Shown in pieces: positions 46,205 to 55,081 of a stretch of DNA of 64,000 bases. The notes under the pieces are model-generated. The model was not told the origin of the DNA. It searched no databases and saw only the letters and a list, made by a program, of their open reading frames with translations. Position numbers and translations under genes: made by a program. This stretch comes from Pseudocoprococcus catus (GTDB lineage: Bacteria; Bacillota; Clostridia; Lachnospirales; Lachnospiraceae): the NCBI RefSeq assembly GCF_019734885.1, contig NZ_JAAXCM010000029.1, positions 1 through 64,000 of the forward strand, written 5' to 3'. How positions within the stretch are numbered: the first letter of the stretch is position 1; each line of letters begins with the position of its first letter.

Positions 46205-46317
46205 TGAGAAACACGCTTCGCGAGTTTCTCAAGTTATCGCGGCCTCTACACTCCGTTTCGGTCGTTGCTAAACAAGCGCCACTGGCGCTTAGCAACGCCA
46301 AGGTCTCGTGCAAGCAC
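46205..46317. repeat. Array of three hairpins
   Basis: Stems TGAGAAAC/GTTTCTCA (46205-46231), CGTTGCTA/TAGCAACG with inner AAGCGCC/GGCGCTT (46263-46297) and CGTGC/GCACG (46306-46317). GC-rich against its surroundings; it looks like a dispersed palindromic element. Confidence 0.5.
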
Positions 46318-46346
46318 GGACTTTGGCTCGTTGCTTGCGTAAATAA

Positions 46347-46405
46347 AAAAGGCCTGTATATTTCATATCCTCATAAAAATAGAATATGATACATACAGGC
46401 CTTTT
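46347..46405. terminator. Strong two-way terminator after yhcH
   Basis: 13-bp perfect arms, AAAAGGCCTGTAT (46347-46359) and ATACAGGCCTTTT (46393-46405), with T-runs on both strands. It ends the catabolic operon at 46,411. Confidence 0.85.
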
Positions 46406-46410
46406 AATAA

Positions 46411-46872
46411 CTATACAGGCAATTTCAATATGATTTTTGTGAATACATGCGGTTCGTCCACATGTGACACCGCTTTATGGCCATCGTGCGGATACGCAAT
46501 ATAGAAGATGTCTTTTGAGATTGTCATGTGATGTGTGCGTTCTCCATCCCATCTGGCAGCATCTTTTTCTGCATCGTATGGAATGGCCTCTGTCAGATCT
46601 GCCAGTTCCATCCAGGCCATTTCTTCCTGGCCATCCAGAAGGATCTGAACATCAATGTACTGCTTGTGGGATTCAAATGTTCCTTCAGAAAGTGGTTTGG
46701 TGGTACCATGTTGAACTTTGAAAAAACCGTCTGGCACACTGTTTAATTCATAGCGTCCGTCAGAAAGTTCACCTTTTTCCTGAAGCATCTGCTGAATTTC
46801 CTTCCAGGCAGCTGTGATGCCCACTGCCATTGGTTCATAAAAACCGATATGTTTGATATGGTCGATAATCAT
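46411..46872 (-). CDS. yhcH: YhcH/YjgK/YiaL (DUF386) family protein
   Basis: A 153-residue cupin-like beta-barrel protein. ESHKQYIDVQILLDG (about 67-81), YDAEKDAA and FYIAYPHDGHKAV (about 124-136) hold the conserved His/Glu metal ligands. In E. coli YhcH (NanQ) is reported to change the anomer of sialic acid; relatives sit in other sugar operons. It is the last gene of the leftward catabolic operon, separated from the sialidase-like gene by a 190-bp gap with a hairpin. Anomerase activity on the operon's substrate is inference. Confidence 0.85.
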   Translation of the reverse strand: MIIDHIKHIGFYEPMAVGITAAWKEIQQMLQEKGELSDGRYELNSVPDGFFKVQHGTTKPLSEGTFESHKQYIDVQILLDGQEEMAWMELADLTEAIPYDAEKDAARWDGERTHHMTISKDIFYIAYPHDGHKAVSHVDEPHVFTKIILKLPV

Positions 46873-46986
46873 GATTTTTCACCTCATTGTTATTCGTTTG
46901 AACAGCTATTCATCATTCTCCCGCATACTTTGTGCGGAATTGACTCAGTTGTTATCTTACTTGTCTTACTTATCTTACATTTGTTT

Positions 46987-47030
46987 GACCCTGATAAATG
47001 TAGTCAAAATCGACTGCACTCATCAGGGTC
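46987..47030. terminator. Hairpin between the BNR gene and yhcH
   Basis: GACCCTGAT (46987-46995) and ATCAGGGTC (47022-47030) with an inner stem. Without a good T-run on the minus strand it may be an RNA-processing or partial-termination site that lowers yhcH expression. Confidence 0.45.
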
Positions 47031-47061
47031 TTTTGGAATTTTATGTTAGCTTAAGAAAGCG

Positions 47062-48222
47062 CTATTTGATCTGAGCGGATGTCGGGTTGTAGAAGCCTGC
47101 TGTTTCACGCTTTGCACCCATGACATCTTCTTCTGTGAAGCCCATGTATTTGATGCCGATTCTGTTTTTGTAAGCAAATGCCAGATGGAGTCTGCCGTCT
47201 TTGCCCTGCATCAGATAAGGGTATTCGTACTGCTTGTTGTTGGTTGTATTTTCGTCCCCTGTGAAGCCTTCGCCTCTTTCCATGACACGGATCATTGGCC
47301 ATGTCTTGCCGCCGTCCTCAGAAAGTGCAACAGCAACAGGGCAACGAAGTCCCGGCCATGCCACTTTGCCGTATACCGGATGTGGCGCATGGGTTGGGTT
47401 GTAAGCGATGGCAATTCTGCCGCTGGCCAGTTTCAGCGCACTGATACTGGAGTTATTGTTCGGAAGTACTGTCGGAACCGGTTTTGTCCATGTATCACCC
47501 CAGTCTTTGGATTCGCTGATATAAATGTTGTCAGCGAAACGGCTGCGGAGAAAGCATACAAGTTTGCCGCCTTCAAGTTCTACAACATTGGCATGAACAG
47601 CACCGTTGCTTTCAGGCATGTCGACTTTCTTCCATGTCATGCCTTCATCATCTGAAATACGGAATGCAGTTGGATCGCCTTCAAGACCATTCACAGAGTC
47701 TGTGCAGATCCAGTTACCGAAAATCCAACGACCATTTGAAAGCACCTGGATTGGCTGACGACAGAAGCTGCCCTCTTCCGGGAAAATAACTTCCGCTTCG
47801 CCCCATGTTTTGCCGCCGTCAAAACTCTTCTGGCAGCGGATAATGGAGGTGAACTGCATATTGTCTTTGCCTTCCATACGGTCTAACTGTGCTGTATACA
47901 TACACCATACGGCACCGTCCGGTCCTTTAAATAAGGAAGGATTCTGTTCACTTCTCTCACTATCATAGGAAACCTGGACCGGTTCACTCCAGTGATCACT
48001 GCCATTTTCCCATCTTGCGCACACAATGCTGATATCTTTGCTGCCTTCGAAGGAACCAGCAAACCATGCGCAGAGCCTATCACCGTTTTCAAGCTCAAGA
48101 AGTGCCGGTGCATGGGCTGTGCTGTATTTGCCCGGAGGTACCATAGCCTCAAGGGTTCCCATATCTTCATTATAATAAACGGTTCCGTCCGGGGTCAGTC
48201 CCTGAATATGTTTGAATTCCAT
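47062..48222 (-). CDS. Sialidase-like BNR-repeat protein, probably cytoplasmic
   Basis: 386 residues from the start at 48222 (GAGGAG upstream). Four Asp boxes are visible (SFDGGKTW, SDDEGMTW, SKDWGDTW, SEDGGKTW), so the fold is a six-bladed beta-propeller of the sialidase superfamily. There is no signal peptide, so it probably acts inside the cell. The arginine triad of true sialidases cannot be assigned with confidence, although SIIRCQKSF, RSRF and RCPVAV hold arginines. It lies directly after TRAP transporter and sugar-acid genes, so it may hydrolyse or isomerise an imported acidic glycoside. The substrate is unknown. Confidence 0.75.
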   Translation of the reverse strand: MEFKHIQGLTPDGTVYYNEDMGTLEAMVPPGKYSTAHAPALLELENGDRLCAWFAGSFEGSKDISIVCARWENGSDHWSEPVQVSYDSERSEQNPSLFKGPDGAVWCMYTAQLDRMEGKDNMQFTSIIRCQKSFDGGKTWGEAEVIFPEEGSFCRQPIQVLSNGRWIFGNWICTDSVNGLEGDPTAFRISDDEGMTWKKVDMPESNGAVHANVVELEGGKLVCFLRSRFADNIYISESKDWGDTWTKPVPTVLPNNNSSISALKLASGRIAIAYNPTHAPHPVYGKVAWPGLRCPVAVALSEDGGKTWPMIRVMERGEGFTGDENTTNNKQYEYPYLMQGKDGRLHLAFAYKNRIGIKYMGFTEEDVMGAKRETAGFYNPTSAQIK

Positions 48223-48260
48223 AGATTTTCTCCTCTCGTATAATAAGTACTCCAATGATT

Positions 48261-49544
48261 CTACATGTACGCCCAAGTTGACAGCTGCGGGAAGAACATA
48301 TAAATTGCGATGATCAGTGTCATAATGCCCCACAATGGCAGGATGCTCTTGGCAATCTTAAAGGGCTCCACCTTAGCAATTGGTGCCATGATATAGAGGC
48401 TGACGCCAAAAGGCGGTGTCAGTGAACCGATGGCTACGATGCCGGACATACCTGCGCCGTAAACCATTGGATCAATACCAAAGGATGCTGCAATTGGTGC
48501 AACGATTGGTACTATAATGGCAATCGGGTTCATGAACATCATACCGATAGACATAACAATAATACTTACAAAGATAAATGCCTGTGGTGAAGAAAGAACG
48601 CTTGTGATAGCTGTTCCGATGATCTCGCCGCCATTGAACACATCCATCAGTTTTGAGAATGCAACTGCAAAAGCCAGCATCATGGCAACGGATGCCACGT
48701 TTTTGACAGAACCGACAATGGCCAGCCACAGGCCTTTGAGATCCAGTGACTTATAAATAAACAGAGAAACAATACATGCATAAACAACGGATACGGCTGC
48801 TGCTTCAACAACTGTCAACAGACCGGAGAAAATACCGCCCAGGATGATAACCGGTGATAAGATCCCCCAGATACCGTGACCGATAACTTTGCCTATGCCT
48901 TCTGCACGAAGGGCTTCATAAGATTCACGGATCTTTGTCTGGTCTCCCTGGTCTTTACGACAGTGAAGCAGCGTGATGACAATCAGTGCAGTGGCACATG
49001 TCAGACCAATAACTGCACCGACTTTGAACATCTGTCCTTCATCTGTACCTGCCATGGCGCAGTACTGAAGGATAGCTGAACTTGGAGGAATCAGCTGTCC
49101 CAGAGAACCGGCTGCAGCGATCATACATGCGAAGAACAGGCGGTCATAACCGTATTCAATGAGAATTGGCAGTACCATGGCACCCACAGCTGCAACAACG
49201 GCCATACCGGAACCTGAAATCATACCGTAGAAAATAGCAGTTAAAACAGCTACCAAAGGAATACAGGAACGGAATCTTCCCAGGAAGTAACGGAAAACAT
49301 TGAAAATCTTTTCTGTCAACTGTCCCTGCGACATGATATTACCGGATACAACGAATAATGCGATGGCAACGTAAGTTGTCTTACCTGCTGCACTTGTCAG
49401 CCATCCGACGATATCGGACATCTGGTAAAGGCTTCCGCCTGTCATCAATGAAGGAATGATAAACGCAGCGCCGTATGCAGCCACCATAGAAAATCCAAAG
49501 AGGAGCAGCACTACAAAAAATACTCCGAAAATTACGCCTAACAT
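48261..49544 (-). CDS. dctM: TRAP transporter large membrane subunit
   Basis: A 427-residue membrane protein with about 12 helices of the DctM/SiaM family, which performs sodium-driven uptake of carboxylates and sugar acids. The N-terminal VFFVVLLLFGFSMVAAYGAAFIIPSLM, the repeated GSGMAVVAAVGAMVLPILIEYGY and IPPSSAILQYCAMAGTDEGQMFKVG segments are typical. The small subunit gene lies upstream. No substrate-binding protein gene (DctP) is present in the operon. Confidence 0.92.
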   Translation of the reverse strand: MLGVIFGVFFVVLLLFGFSMVAAYGAAFIIPSLMTGGSLYQMSDIVGWLTSAAGKTTYVAIALFVVSGNIMSQGQLTEKIFNVFRYFLGRFRSCIPLVAVLTAIFYGMISGSGMAVVAAVGAMVLPILIEYGYDRLFFACMIAAAGSLGQLIPPSSAILQYCAMAGTDEGQMFKVGAVIGLTCATALIVITLLHCRKDQGDQTKIRESYEALRAEGIGKVIGHGIWGILSPVIILGGIFSGLLTVVEAAAVSVVYACIVSLFIYKSLDLKGLWLAIVGSVKNVASVAMMLAFAVAFSKLMDVFNGGEIIGTAITSVLSSPQAFIFVSIIVMSIGMMFMNPIAIIVPIVAPIAASFGIDPMVYGAGMSGIVAIGSLTPPFGVSLYIMAPIAKVEPFKIAKSILPLWGIMTLIIAIYMFFPQLSTWAYM

Positions 49545-49564
49545 TTTTAGTCCCCTTTCTTTTT

Positions 49565-50053
49565 CTATGATACAGATACTTCATCCGATGATTTAATCGT
49601 TTTGATAAACATCTGGATATCTCTGATCAGATTAAGTGCAAAACCTACAAGCGGTGCAAGGTAGATGAGCCATAATGGCATACCTGTTACACCCACACTG
49701 CCTTCTGCCTTTGTCTGAGCGACAAAGATGACAGAGCCGTAGATAAAAAATACTGTTAAAATACCGTCAAATACGAACTGTGCTGAGAACAGGAAGTTCT
49801 GCAGCTTTTTAGGATATTTTGCTGTCAGTGCGTCAACGATGATATTGGCACCTCTCTTTGTACAATAGCTTGCACAGAAGAAACATACCCAGATATAGGC
49901 AAAGATTGAGATTTCTTCCGGAATGCCCATCCAGCCCGGAGCAAGGAATTTGCAGATAACATTGACTGTTTCCATGATGAACATGATAATAATGCCCACT
50001 GCAATAACATTTTCTTCAAGTTCTTTAAACCAATGATTTTTTGCCTTCTCCAT
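49565..50053 (-). CDS. dctQ: TRAP transporter small membrane subunit
   Basis: About 162 residues, four membrane helices, DctQ type. The start at 50053 (MEKAKNHWF) follows AGAAAGGGG; a longer frame to 50113 would run into pdxA. Pairs with DctM 20 bp downstream. Segment ISIFAYIWVCFFCASYCTKRGANIIVD is characteristic. Confidence 0.9.
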   Translation of the reverse strand: MEKAKNHWFKELEENVIAVGIIIMFIMETVNVICKFLAPGWMGIPEEISIFAYIWVCFFCASYCTKRGANIIVDALTAKYPKKLQNFLFSAQFVFDGILTVFFIYGSVIFVAQTKAEGSVGVTGMPLWLIYLAPLVGFALNLIRDIQMFIKTIKSSDEVSVS

Positions 50054-50066
50054 AGCAGTCCCCTTT

Positions 50067-51101
50067 CTATTTTGTTCTTCCTTCTGACATGCGGATTGCG
50101 TAATCCATTGCATTAATAAGGCTTAATTCGTTGGCCACGCCTTTTCCTGCCTGGTCAAAAGCAGTACCGTGGTCAACAGATGCACGAATGATCGGAAGAC
50201 CAAGTGTGATATTAACACCTGCCACTGCATCCCATTTCTGTTCTGCCTGATTGTATACAAAGCCCACCACTTTAAGTGGAATATGTCCCTGATCGTGATA
50301 CATAGCTACAACGATATCATACCATCCGCCCCGGGCTTTTGAAAAGACTGTATCCGGAGGGACAGGACCATCAACGATGATGCCTTCACCTTTGGCAGCT
50401 TCGATAGCCGGTGTGATTTCTTCAATCTCTTCACGGCCAAACATACCGTTTTCGCCGCTGTGCGGATTTAAGCCGGCAACACCGATCTTCGGCTCTTTGA
50501 TGCCGAGTTCTTTGCAGGCCTGATCAGCGATTCGGATAACTTCCAACACACGGTCTTTTTTGACTCTGTCGCATGCTTCTCTCAAGGATACATGGGTAGA
50601 AACATGAACAACTCTCAGATTTTCATGGGCAAGCATCATGGTATATTTCTTTGTGCCTGTATATTCCGCATAAATTTCTGTATGGCCTGAATAATGATGA
50701 CCTGCAAGATTCATTGCTTCCTTATTTAATGCATTTGTCACTGTGGCATCTACTTCATGGTTCATAGCCAGTTCAATGACTTTCTTTACATACTGGAAAG
50801 CTGCATTGCCGGCCATAGCAGAAACAACACCTCGCTCCAGTTTGTCCATATCCACAAGTTTCATATCATAAACATCAATGGTACCGAATTCAAATTTTGC
50901 TTCTTTGACATCGGATACAGCATTGATCTTGACATCTTTTCCGACGATGCCCACTGCTGCTTCCATGACAGCTGCGTCACCGATGATGATCGGTGAGCAT
51001 TTCTCATAGATTGCAGGGTCAGATAATGCTTTAACTGTAATTTCAGGGCCGATACTTGCAGGATCGCCCATTGTAATACCAAGGATCGGTTTCTTACTCA
51101 T
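50067..51101 (-). CDS. PdxA-type 4-phospho-hydroxyacid dehydrogenase
   Basis: About 344 residues of the PdxA family: ITMGDPASIGPEI, TNALNKEAM, GHTEIYAE, AGLNPHSGENG, DGPVPPDTVF, AMYHDQGHIPLK and VDHGTAFDQAG are the metal and substrate boxes. PdxA2-type members do not make vitamin B6 but oxidise a four-carbon acid 4-phosphate, giving dihydroxyacetone phosphate and CO2. The DUF1537 kinase in the same operon is the usual partner, so that role is favoured over pyridoxine synthesis. The start at 51101 has AGGAGG at good spacing. Confidence 0.9.
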   Translation of the reverse strand: MSKKPILGITMGDPASIGPEITVKALSDPAIYEKCSPIIIGDAAVMEAAVGIVGKDVKINAVSDVKEAKFEFGTIDVYDMKLVDMDKLERGVVSAMAGNAAFQYVKKVIELAMNHEVDATVTNALNKEAMNLAGHHYSGHTEIYAEYTGTKKYTMMLAHENLRVVHVSTHVSLREACDRVKKDRVLEVIRIADQACKELGIKEPKIGVAGLNPHSGENGMFGREEIEEITPAIEAAKGEGIIVDGPVPPDTVFSKARGGWYDIVVAMYHDQGHIPLKVVGFVYNQAEQKWDAVAGVNITLGLPIIRASVDHGTAFDQAGKGVANELSLINAMDYAIRMSEGRTK

Positions 51102-51114
51102 TTTCATGTGCCTC

Positions 51115-52014
51115 CTATGCCATGCCTTTTGCTTCGTTTTCTTTTAATACTTTCTTGATGGCTTCAATACCGGCTTCAGGCACCTGGTTGAATGGTGCAC
51201 GGCACTTGCCGACCGGATGACCCATCAATGCAACTGCAGTCTTAACGATGGTGTTTGGATTGCCGTATTTGAAGCAGGCTCTGAAGGATGCGATGGATGC
51301 ATTGGCCACCTTTGCTTCTTCGATCTTGCCTTCCATAAACAGATCATAAATAGAAGACATTGTCTTAGGATAAAGGTTTGCGCAGCCTGCGATACCGCCT
51401 GTGCCGCCTGCTAACAGATTCCAGATGATCAGTGCGTCGTTGCCGGATAAAACACTGAAGTTCTTGTCTGTCTTTGCGATATATTCAAGAATATTGTTGA
51501 AATTGCCTGAAGAATCTTTTGCACCAACGATGTTATCGATTTCAGCCAGTCTGCCTACTGTATCCGGTGCGATGGCATTGCCCGTTCTTGCAGGAATGTT
51601 GTAAAGAACGATTGGCATGTTCGGAACTGCTTCAGCAACTGCTTTGAAGTGTTCATACAATTCGTTCTGGGATGCAGCTGCAAAAGATGGTGTGATGATA
51701 GAAAGAACATCTGCGCCAAGGGATTCTGCCATCTTGGACATACGGATTGTATCTTTTGTGCTGATGCAGCCTGTGCCTGCGTATACAGGAACTCTGCCAT
51801 TTGTTTCTTCAATAACTGTCTTCAAAACCAGTTCTTTTTCCTGGTCATTGAGAATGTAGCCTTCGCCGTTTGTACCGAATGGGAACAGAGCGTGTACACC
51901 ACCGTCGATGAGACGGTTTACCTGGTTGCGAAGTTCTGCTGCATTGATGCTTTCATCATCGTTCATCGGAGTAATAATCGGTGGGATAATTCCTTTAATT
52001 TCAACGTTTTTCAT
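51115..52014 (-). CDS. DapA/NanA-family lyase
   Basis: A 299-residue class I aldolase-type barrel. FGTNGEGYIL (about 47-56), YNIPARTGNAI (about 138-148) and the Schiff-base lysine in GAKDSSGNF (about 164-172) are present. The family includes dihydrodipicolinate synthase, sialic acid lyase and keto-deoxy-sugar-acid aldolases. Catabolic context (kinase, dehydrogenases, TRAP transporter, YhcH) suggests cleavage of a 2-keto-3-deoxy acid to pyruvate and an aldehyde, rather than lysine synthesis. The exact substrate cannot be read. Confidence 0.88.
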   Translation of the reverse strand: MKNVEIKGIIPPIITPMNDDESINAAELRNQVNRLIDGGVHALFPFGTNGEGYILNDQEKELVLKTVIEETNGRVPVYAGTGCISTKDTIRMSKMAESLGADVLSIITPSFAAASQNELYEHFKAVAEAVPNMPIVLYNIPARTGNAIAPDTVGRLAEIDNIVGAKDSSGNFNNILEYIAKTDKNFSVLSGNDALIIWNLLAGGTGGIAGCANLYPKTMSSIYDLFMEGKIEEAKVANASIASFRACFKYGNPNTIVKTAVALMGHPVGKCRAPFNQVPEAGIEAIKKVLKENEAKGMA

Positions 52015-52165
52015 TTTACTTTGCGCTCCTTTATCTAATCTGTAACTATAAGTTCCGTTTGATTTTTCTTTTATTTCTTCTATATATAATGCTGTATGCC
52101 TGCGGCTTTATCTGATTTTCTCTAACTCAGAAATTTTTTCTTTTTTTGCAAACACTTCTGCTATT

Positions 52166-53323
52166 TTAGAGTATTTCCAGATATAAAGCTCTTGCATCTT
52201 CAGCAGTTACTTTTCTCATGTTGTTAACAAGCAGTCTCTGGACATCCATACCGGCTGTCACAAGGAAATCAAGATCATCTTTTGATACACCATATTCCTT
52301 CAGGCTTGTAGGAATATCCAGATGTTTGATGATACTGCACATACGATCTAATACCCATGCAGATTTCTCTTCTACAGAGAGACTTGCATCACCATTGTGG
52401 TTGACTCTGTCATAAGCTGCTGCAAACTTTTCACGAACAACCGGCTCATTGAATTTCATAACCGGTGCCAGCATGATGGCATTGGATACACCATGCGGAA
52501 TATGATATTTACCGCCCAGAGGATAACTCAGTGCATGGACAGCTGTTGTACCGGATGCTGTGATGGCTACACCTGCATAAAATGCTGCGATAAGCATATT
52601 GTTCCTTGCATCATCTGCTGTTTTATCGTCGCAGGCTGCTTCAATATTGTTGATGATCAGATCGAATGCTTTCAGTGCAAATGTGTCTGAGAAAGGATTG
52701 GCCTTATTGGATGTGAAACATTCAATGGCATGCGCCATAGCATCGATACCTGTTGAAGCTGCAATCTTTCTTGGCAGTTTTTTTATCATTTCACCATCAA
52801 GGATCACATAATCAGGAATCATTTCATCATTGACGATACCGACTTTTAATTCTTTTTCAGGAACAGCCACGATAGCATTTGGTGTTGCCTCTGCGCCTGT
52901 ACCGGCTGTTGTAGGGATCATCAGGGATTTCACACATTTTTTAGCCAGCTTCGGATTGTCCAGAAGATCTCTTACCTGATATTCATCTGTTGCAAGGATA
53001 GAACAAAGCTTTGCTGTATCCATAACGCTGCCGCCGCCAACAGCAACGATGAAGTCACAGCCTTTGTTTCTGAATTCATCGACAACGTCCTGTGCCTGAT
53101 CACATGTTGGTTCCGCAGCCAGGTCGCTGATGAGTTCATAAGCAACGCCGGCTTCTTTAATATAGTTTAATGGTGCTTCCAGAAGTCCCGCACCGATAAT
53201 GCCCTGATCTGCAAATACTGCGATTTTCTTTGCATTCTGAGCTGTGATATCTTTGACATTCGCTAATGCGCCTTTGCCTGCATAGACTGCATGGGGCATT
53301 TTTAATGTGTACTGTTCTAACAT
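52166..53323 (-). CDS. Iron-containing alcohol dehydrogenase
   Basis: A 385-residue group III alcohol dehydrogenase. The NAD(P) loop GGGSVMDTAK (about 96-105), TTAGTGAEATPNA, GIDAMAHAIE and HALSYPLGGKYHIPHG carry the cofactor and iron ligands. It oxidises a hydroxy acid or reduces an aldehyde; in this operon it may handle the aldehyde released by the DapA-family lyase or oxidise the substrate before cleavage. It lies between the kinase and lyase genes, with about 150 bp of non-coding DNA to the lyase. Confidence 0.92.
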   Translation of the reverse strand: MLEQYTLKMPHAVYAGKGALANVKDITAQNAKKIAVFADQGIIGAGLLEAPLNYIKEAGVAYELISDLAAEPTCDQAQDVVDEFRNKGCDFIVAVGGGSVMDTAKLCSILATDEYQVRDLLDNPKLAKKCVKSLMIPTTAGTGAEATPNAIVAVPEKELKVGIVNDEMIPDYVILDGEMIKKLPRKIAASTGIDAMAHAIECFTSNKANPFSDTFALKAFDLIINNIEAACDDKTADDARNNMLIAAFYAGVAITASGTTAVHALSYPLGGKYHIPHGVSNAIMLAPVMKFNEPVVREKFAAAYDRVNHNGDASLSVEEKSAWVLDRMCSIIKHLDIPTSLKEYGVSKDDLDFLVTAGMDVQRLLVNNMRKVTAEDARALYLEIL

Positions 53324-53414
53324 TTGCTTTTCCTCCTGTTTGATTAAAATTGGTTAAAATTAATCTATCGTTTATCTGTTGTTCGTTGTAACCATTTTTA
53401 TTGATATCTGCTGT

Positions 53415-54713
53415 TTACTGTGCCAAAATCCTTGTCAGCTGCTCAATCAGTCTTTCCTGACCAAAACCGCCGGATTTTGTGATTACATAATGTTTTTTGT
53501 CCTGATAATTTAAGGATGTCAGAACACATCCCGGTCTGATCTCATTCACCGGTTCCAGTTCACTGACTCCGATGGCCTTCATAAATCCGATCAGTGTATC
53601 ACCGCCTGTGATCAGATAAGTAGCTTCCATGCCGGCATCGATAAGCTTTTTCAAAAGATAACCCAAAGTTTCTGAAATTCTCACCCGGACATCTTCAATG
53701 GAGTAGCCCTTTTTGGCTGCATATTCCATTGTGTCATTGTGTCCTTCTTCATCATTGCTGTCGATGATAATATGCTGCATGCCGTCCTTTGCAAGCTGAC
53801 GGATCTTCCCAAGGCCTTCTGGCTGATCCCAGTAACTGATTTCCAGTTTTTCCTCCGGTTTCAAATGGATTCTCGGAATGCCCATCTTCTCGCCATAAAC
53901 AATCTGGCTCTTTGTGATCGGATTAACACTGCCGCACAGGAAAACAAGGTTTTCTTTTAATTTCACATCGCCACTTTTTTTCACCGGCAGTTTCAGAAGC
54001 TCCGGAAGCTTTGCCGCAAAACCGGCACATCCTGCAAGAATCGGAATATCGCTCTTTTTGCTGACTGCCTCAGCAATTTCATCTAAATCCGCATCTGTCT
54101 CAGCGTCATAGAGAAATAATTGCTGTTTTGCTGCTTCTGCCGCCTTCTGCCTTCTTTCTTCTGATGCCTGAGTTTTCCAGTCCTCAGCTGTCTGAAGCTT
54201 TCTTTCTGCTTTGCTGACGCCGATAACCCCGCCTCTGTAACCGGTTGCCCGAAGTAATTCATCTACCCGGTCATACATCACGGGTTCAAAAAGATCCTGT
54301 CCGAATACGCTTTCCTTCACCGGAATACCGTCTATATAATGAACACCGTCAACGGTGATTCTTCGCATTGCCGGAAAAGCCGGAACAAACACGATATTTT
54401 TTCCAAAAACTGCATCTGCCGCTGCCTGCAGCTCACTGCCTACATTTCCTCTTAAGGCTGAATCCGTTTTCTTATAGAAGCAACGGATACCGTACTTCAC
54501 GGCCCGCTGACACACATCATTGACAATCTCATAGGCTTTTTCTTTCGGTACATGACGTGTCTCCACATCAATCACAATCACATCACAATCAGAATCCGGC
54601 TCCACCCAGTGACCGCTTACAACAACCTGAGTCCGAATGCCCTTTCCCGAAAACTGAACACCTGTATCCAAAGCCCCTGTAAAATCGTCCGCCAGTATTA
54701 ACAGTTTAACCAT
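53415..54713 (-). CDS. Four-carbon acid sugar kinase (DUF1537)
   Basis: About 432 residues. The N-terminal LLILADDFTGALDTGVQF and the YKKTDSALRGNVG boxes are the substrate half; the C-terminal ITGGDTLIGFM and TKSGGFG close to the end are the nucleotide half. The family (DtnK, DenK, OtnK) phosphorylates D-threonate, D-erythronate or 3-oxo-tetronates at O4. Together with a PdxA2-type enzyme this gives dihydroxyacetone phosphate. The start at 54713 fits the family; AGGAGG lies further upstream than usual. First gene of the operon, facing the regulator gene. Confidence 0.9.
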   Translation of the reverse strand: MVKLLILADDFTGALDTGVQFSGKGIRTQVVVSGHWVEPDSDCDVIVIDVETRHVPKEKAYEIVNDVCQRAVKYGIRCFYKKTDSALRGNVGSELQAAADAVFGKNIVFVPAFPAMRRITVDGVHYIDGIPVKESVFGQDLFEPVMYDRVDELLRATGYRGGVIGVSKAERKLQTAEDWKTQASEERRQKAAEAAKQQLFLYDAETDADLDEIAEAVSKKSDIPILAGCAGFAAKLPELLKLPVKKSGDVKLKENLVFLCGSVNPITKSQIVYGEKMGIPRIHLKPEEKLEISYWDQPEGLGKIRQLAKDGMQHIIIDSNDEEGHNDTMEYAAKKGYSIEDVRVRISETLGYLLKKLIDAGMEATYLITGGDTLIGFMKAIGVSELEPVNEIRPGCVLTSLNYQDKKHYVITKSGGFGQERLIEQLTRILAQ

Positions 54714-54863
54714 CTGCCTATCACCTTCCTCCTGAAAATTACTCAATACTTCGTCAAAAACCACTGCGACCGTTCAATTCATTAGCAGTCACAATCGCTC
54801 ACATTTCATATCCCTATTCTATTCAAAAAGCATTCTGCGCACAATTTCAAGAATATGCAAAAA

Positions 54864-54880
54864 TGTTTCATTTTGAAACA
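54864..54880. promoter_or_regulatory. Palindromic operator 1, TGTTTCA-N3-TGAAACA
   Basis: A perfect 17-bp palindrome in the divergent region between the kinase and regulator genes, 72 bp from an identical-arm copy. It lies on the kinase side, close to where the operon promoter should be. Confidence 0.8.
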
Positions 54881-54905
54881 TAATAGAATTTTATAAAATA
54901 ATGTA

Positions 54906-54934
54906 TTGATTTATCCTTTTTTTAATCGTATAAT
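54906..54934 (+). promoter_or_regulatory. Promoter of the PrpR_N-type regulator gene
   Basis: TTGATT (54906-54911) and TATAAT (54929-54934) with a 17-bp spacer on the plus strand. Operator 2 begins two bases after the -10, so the protein bound there would cover the start site. Confidence 0.7.
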
Positions 54935-54935
54935 A

Positions 54936-54952
54936 TGTTTCATATTGAAACA
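54936..54952. promoter_or_regulatory. Palindromic operator 2, TGTTTCA-N3-TGAAACA
   Basis: Second perfect copy with identical arms, 72 bp (about seven helical turns) from operator 1. Overlaps the expected transcription start of the regulator gene, consistent with self-repression. Confidence 0.8.
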
Positions 54953-55081
54953 CATTATACAATTTGTTATACAGTCACTATCATTATTCAGGAAATTCTA
55001 CTTTTAATTTCCTGTTAGATTCAATGTACCTGGATTGTGACAGAGTTTCTCATCAAAAACAACGGAGGAAATGAAGCAACC

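Noticed and set aside
54864-54952. Sigma-54 promoter for the catabolic operon
   Set aside because: No GG-N10-GC element was found, and the regulator lacks the sigma-54 contact loop.
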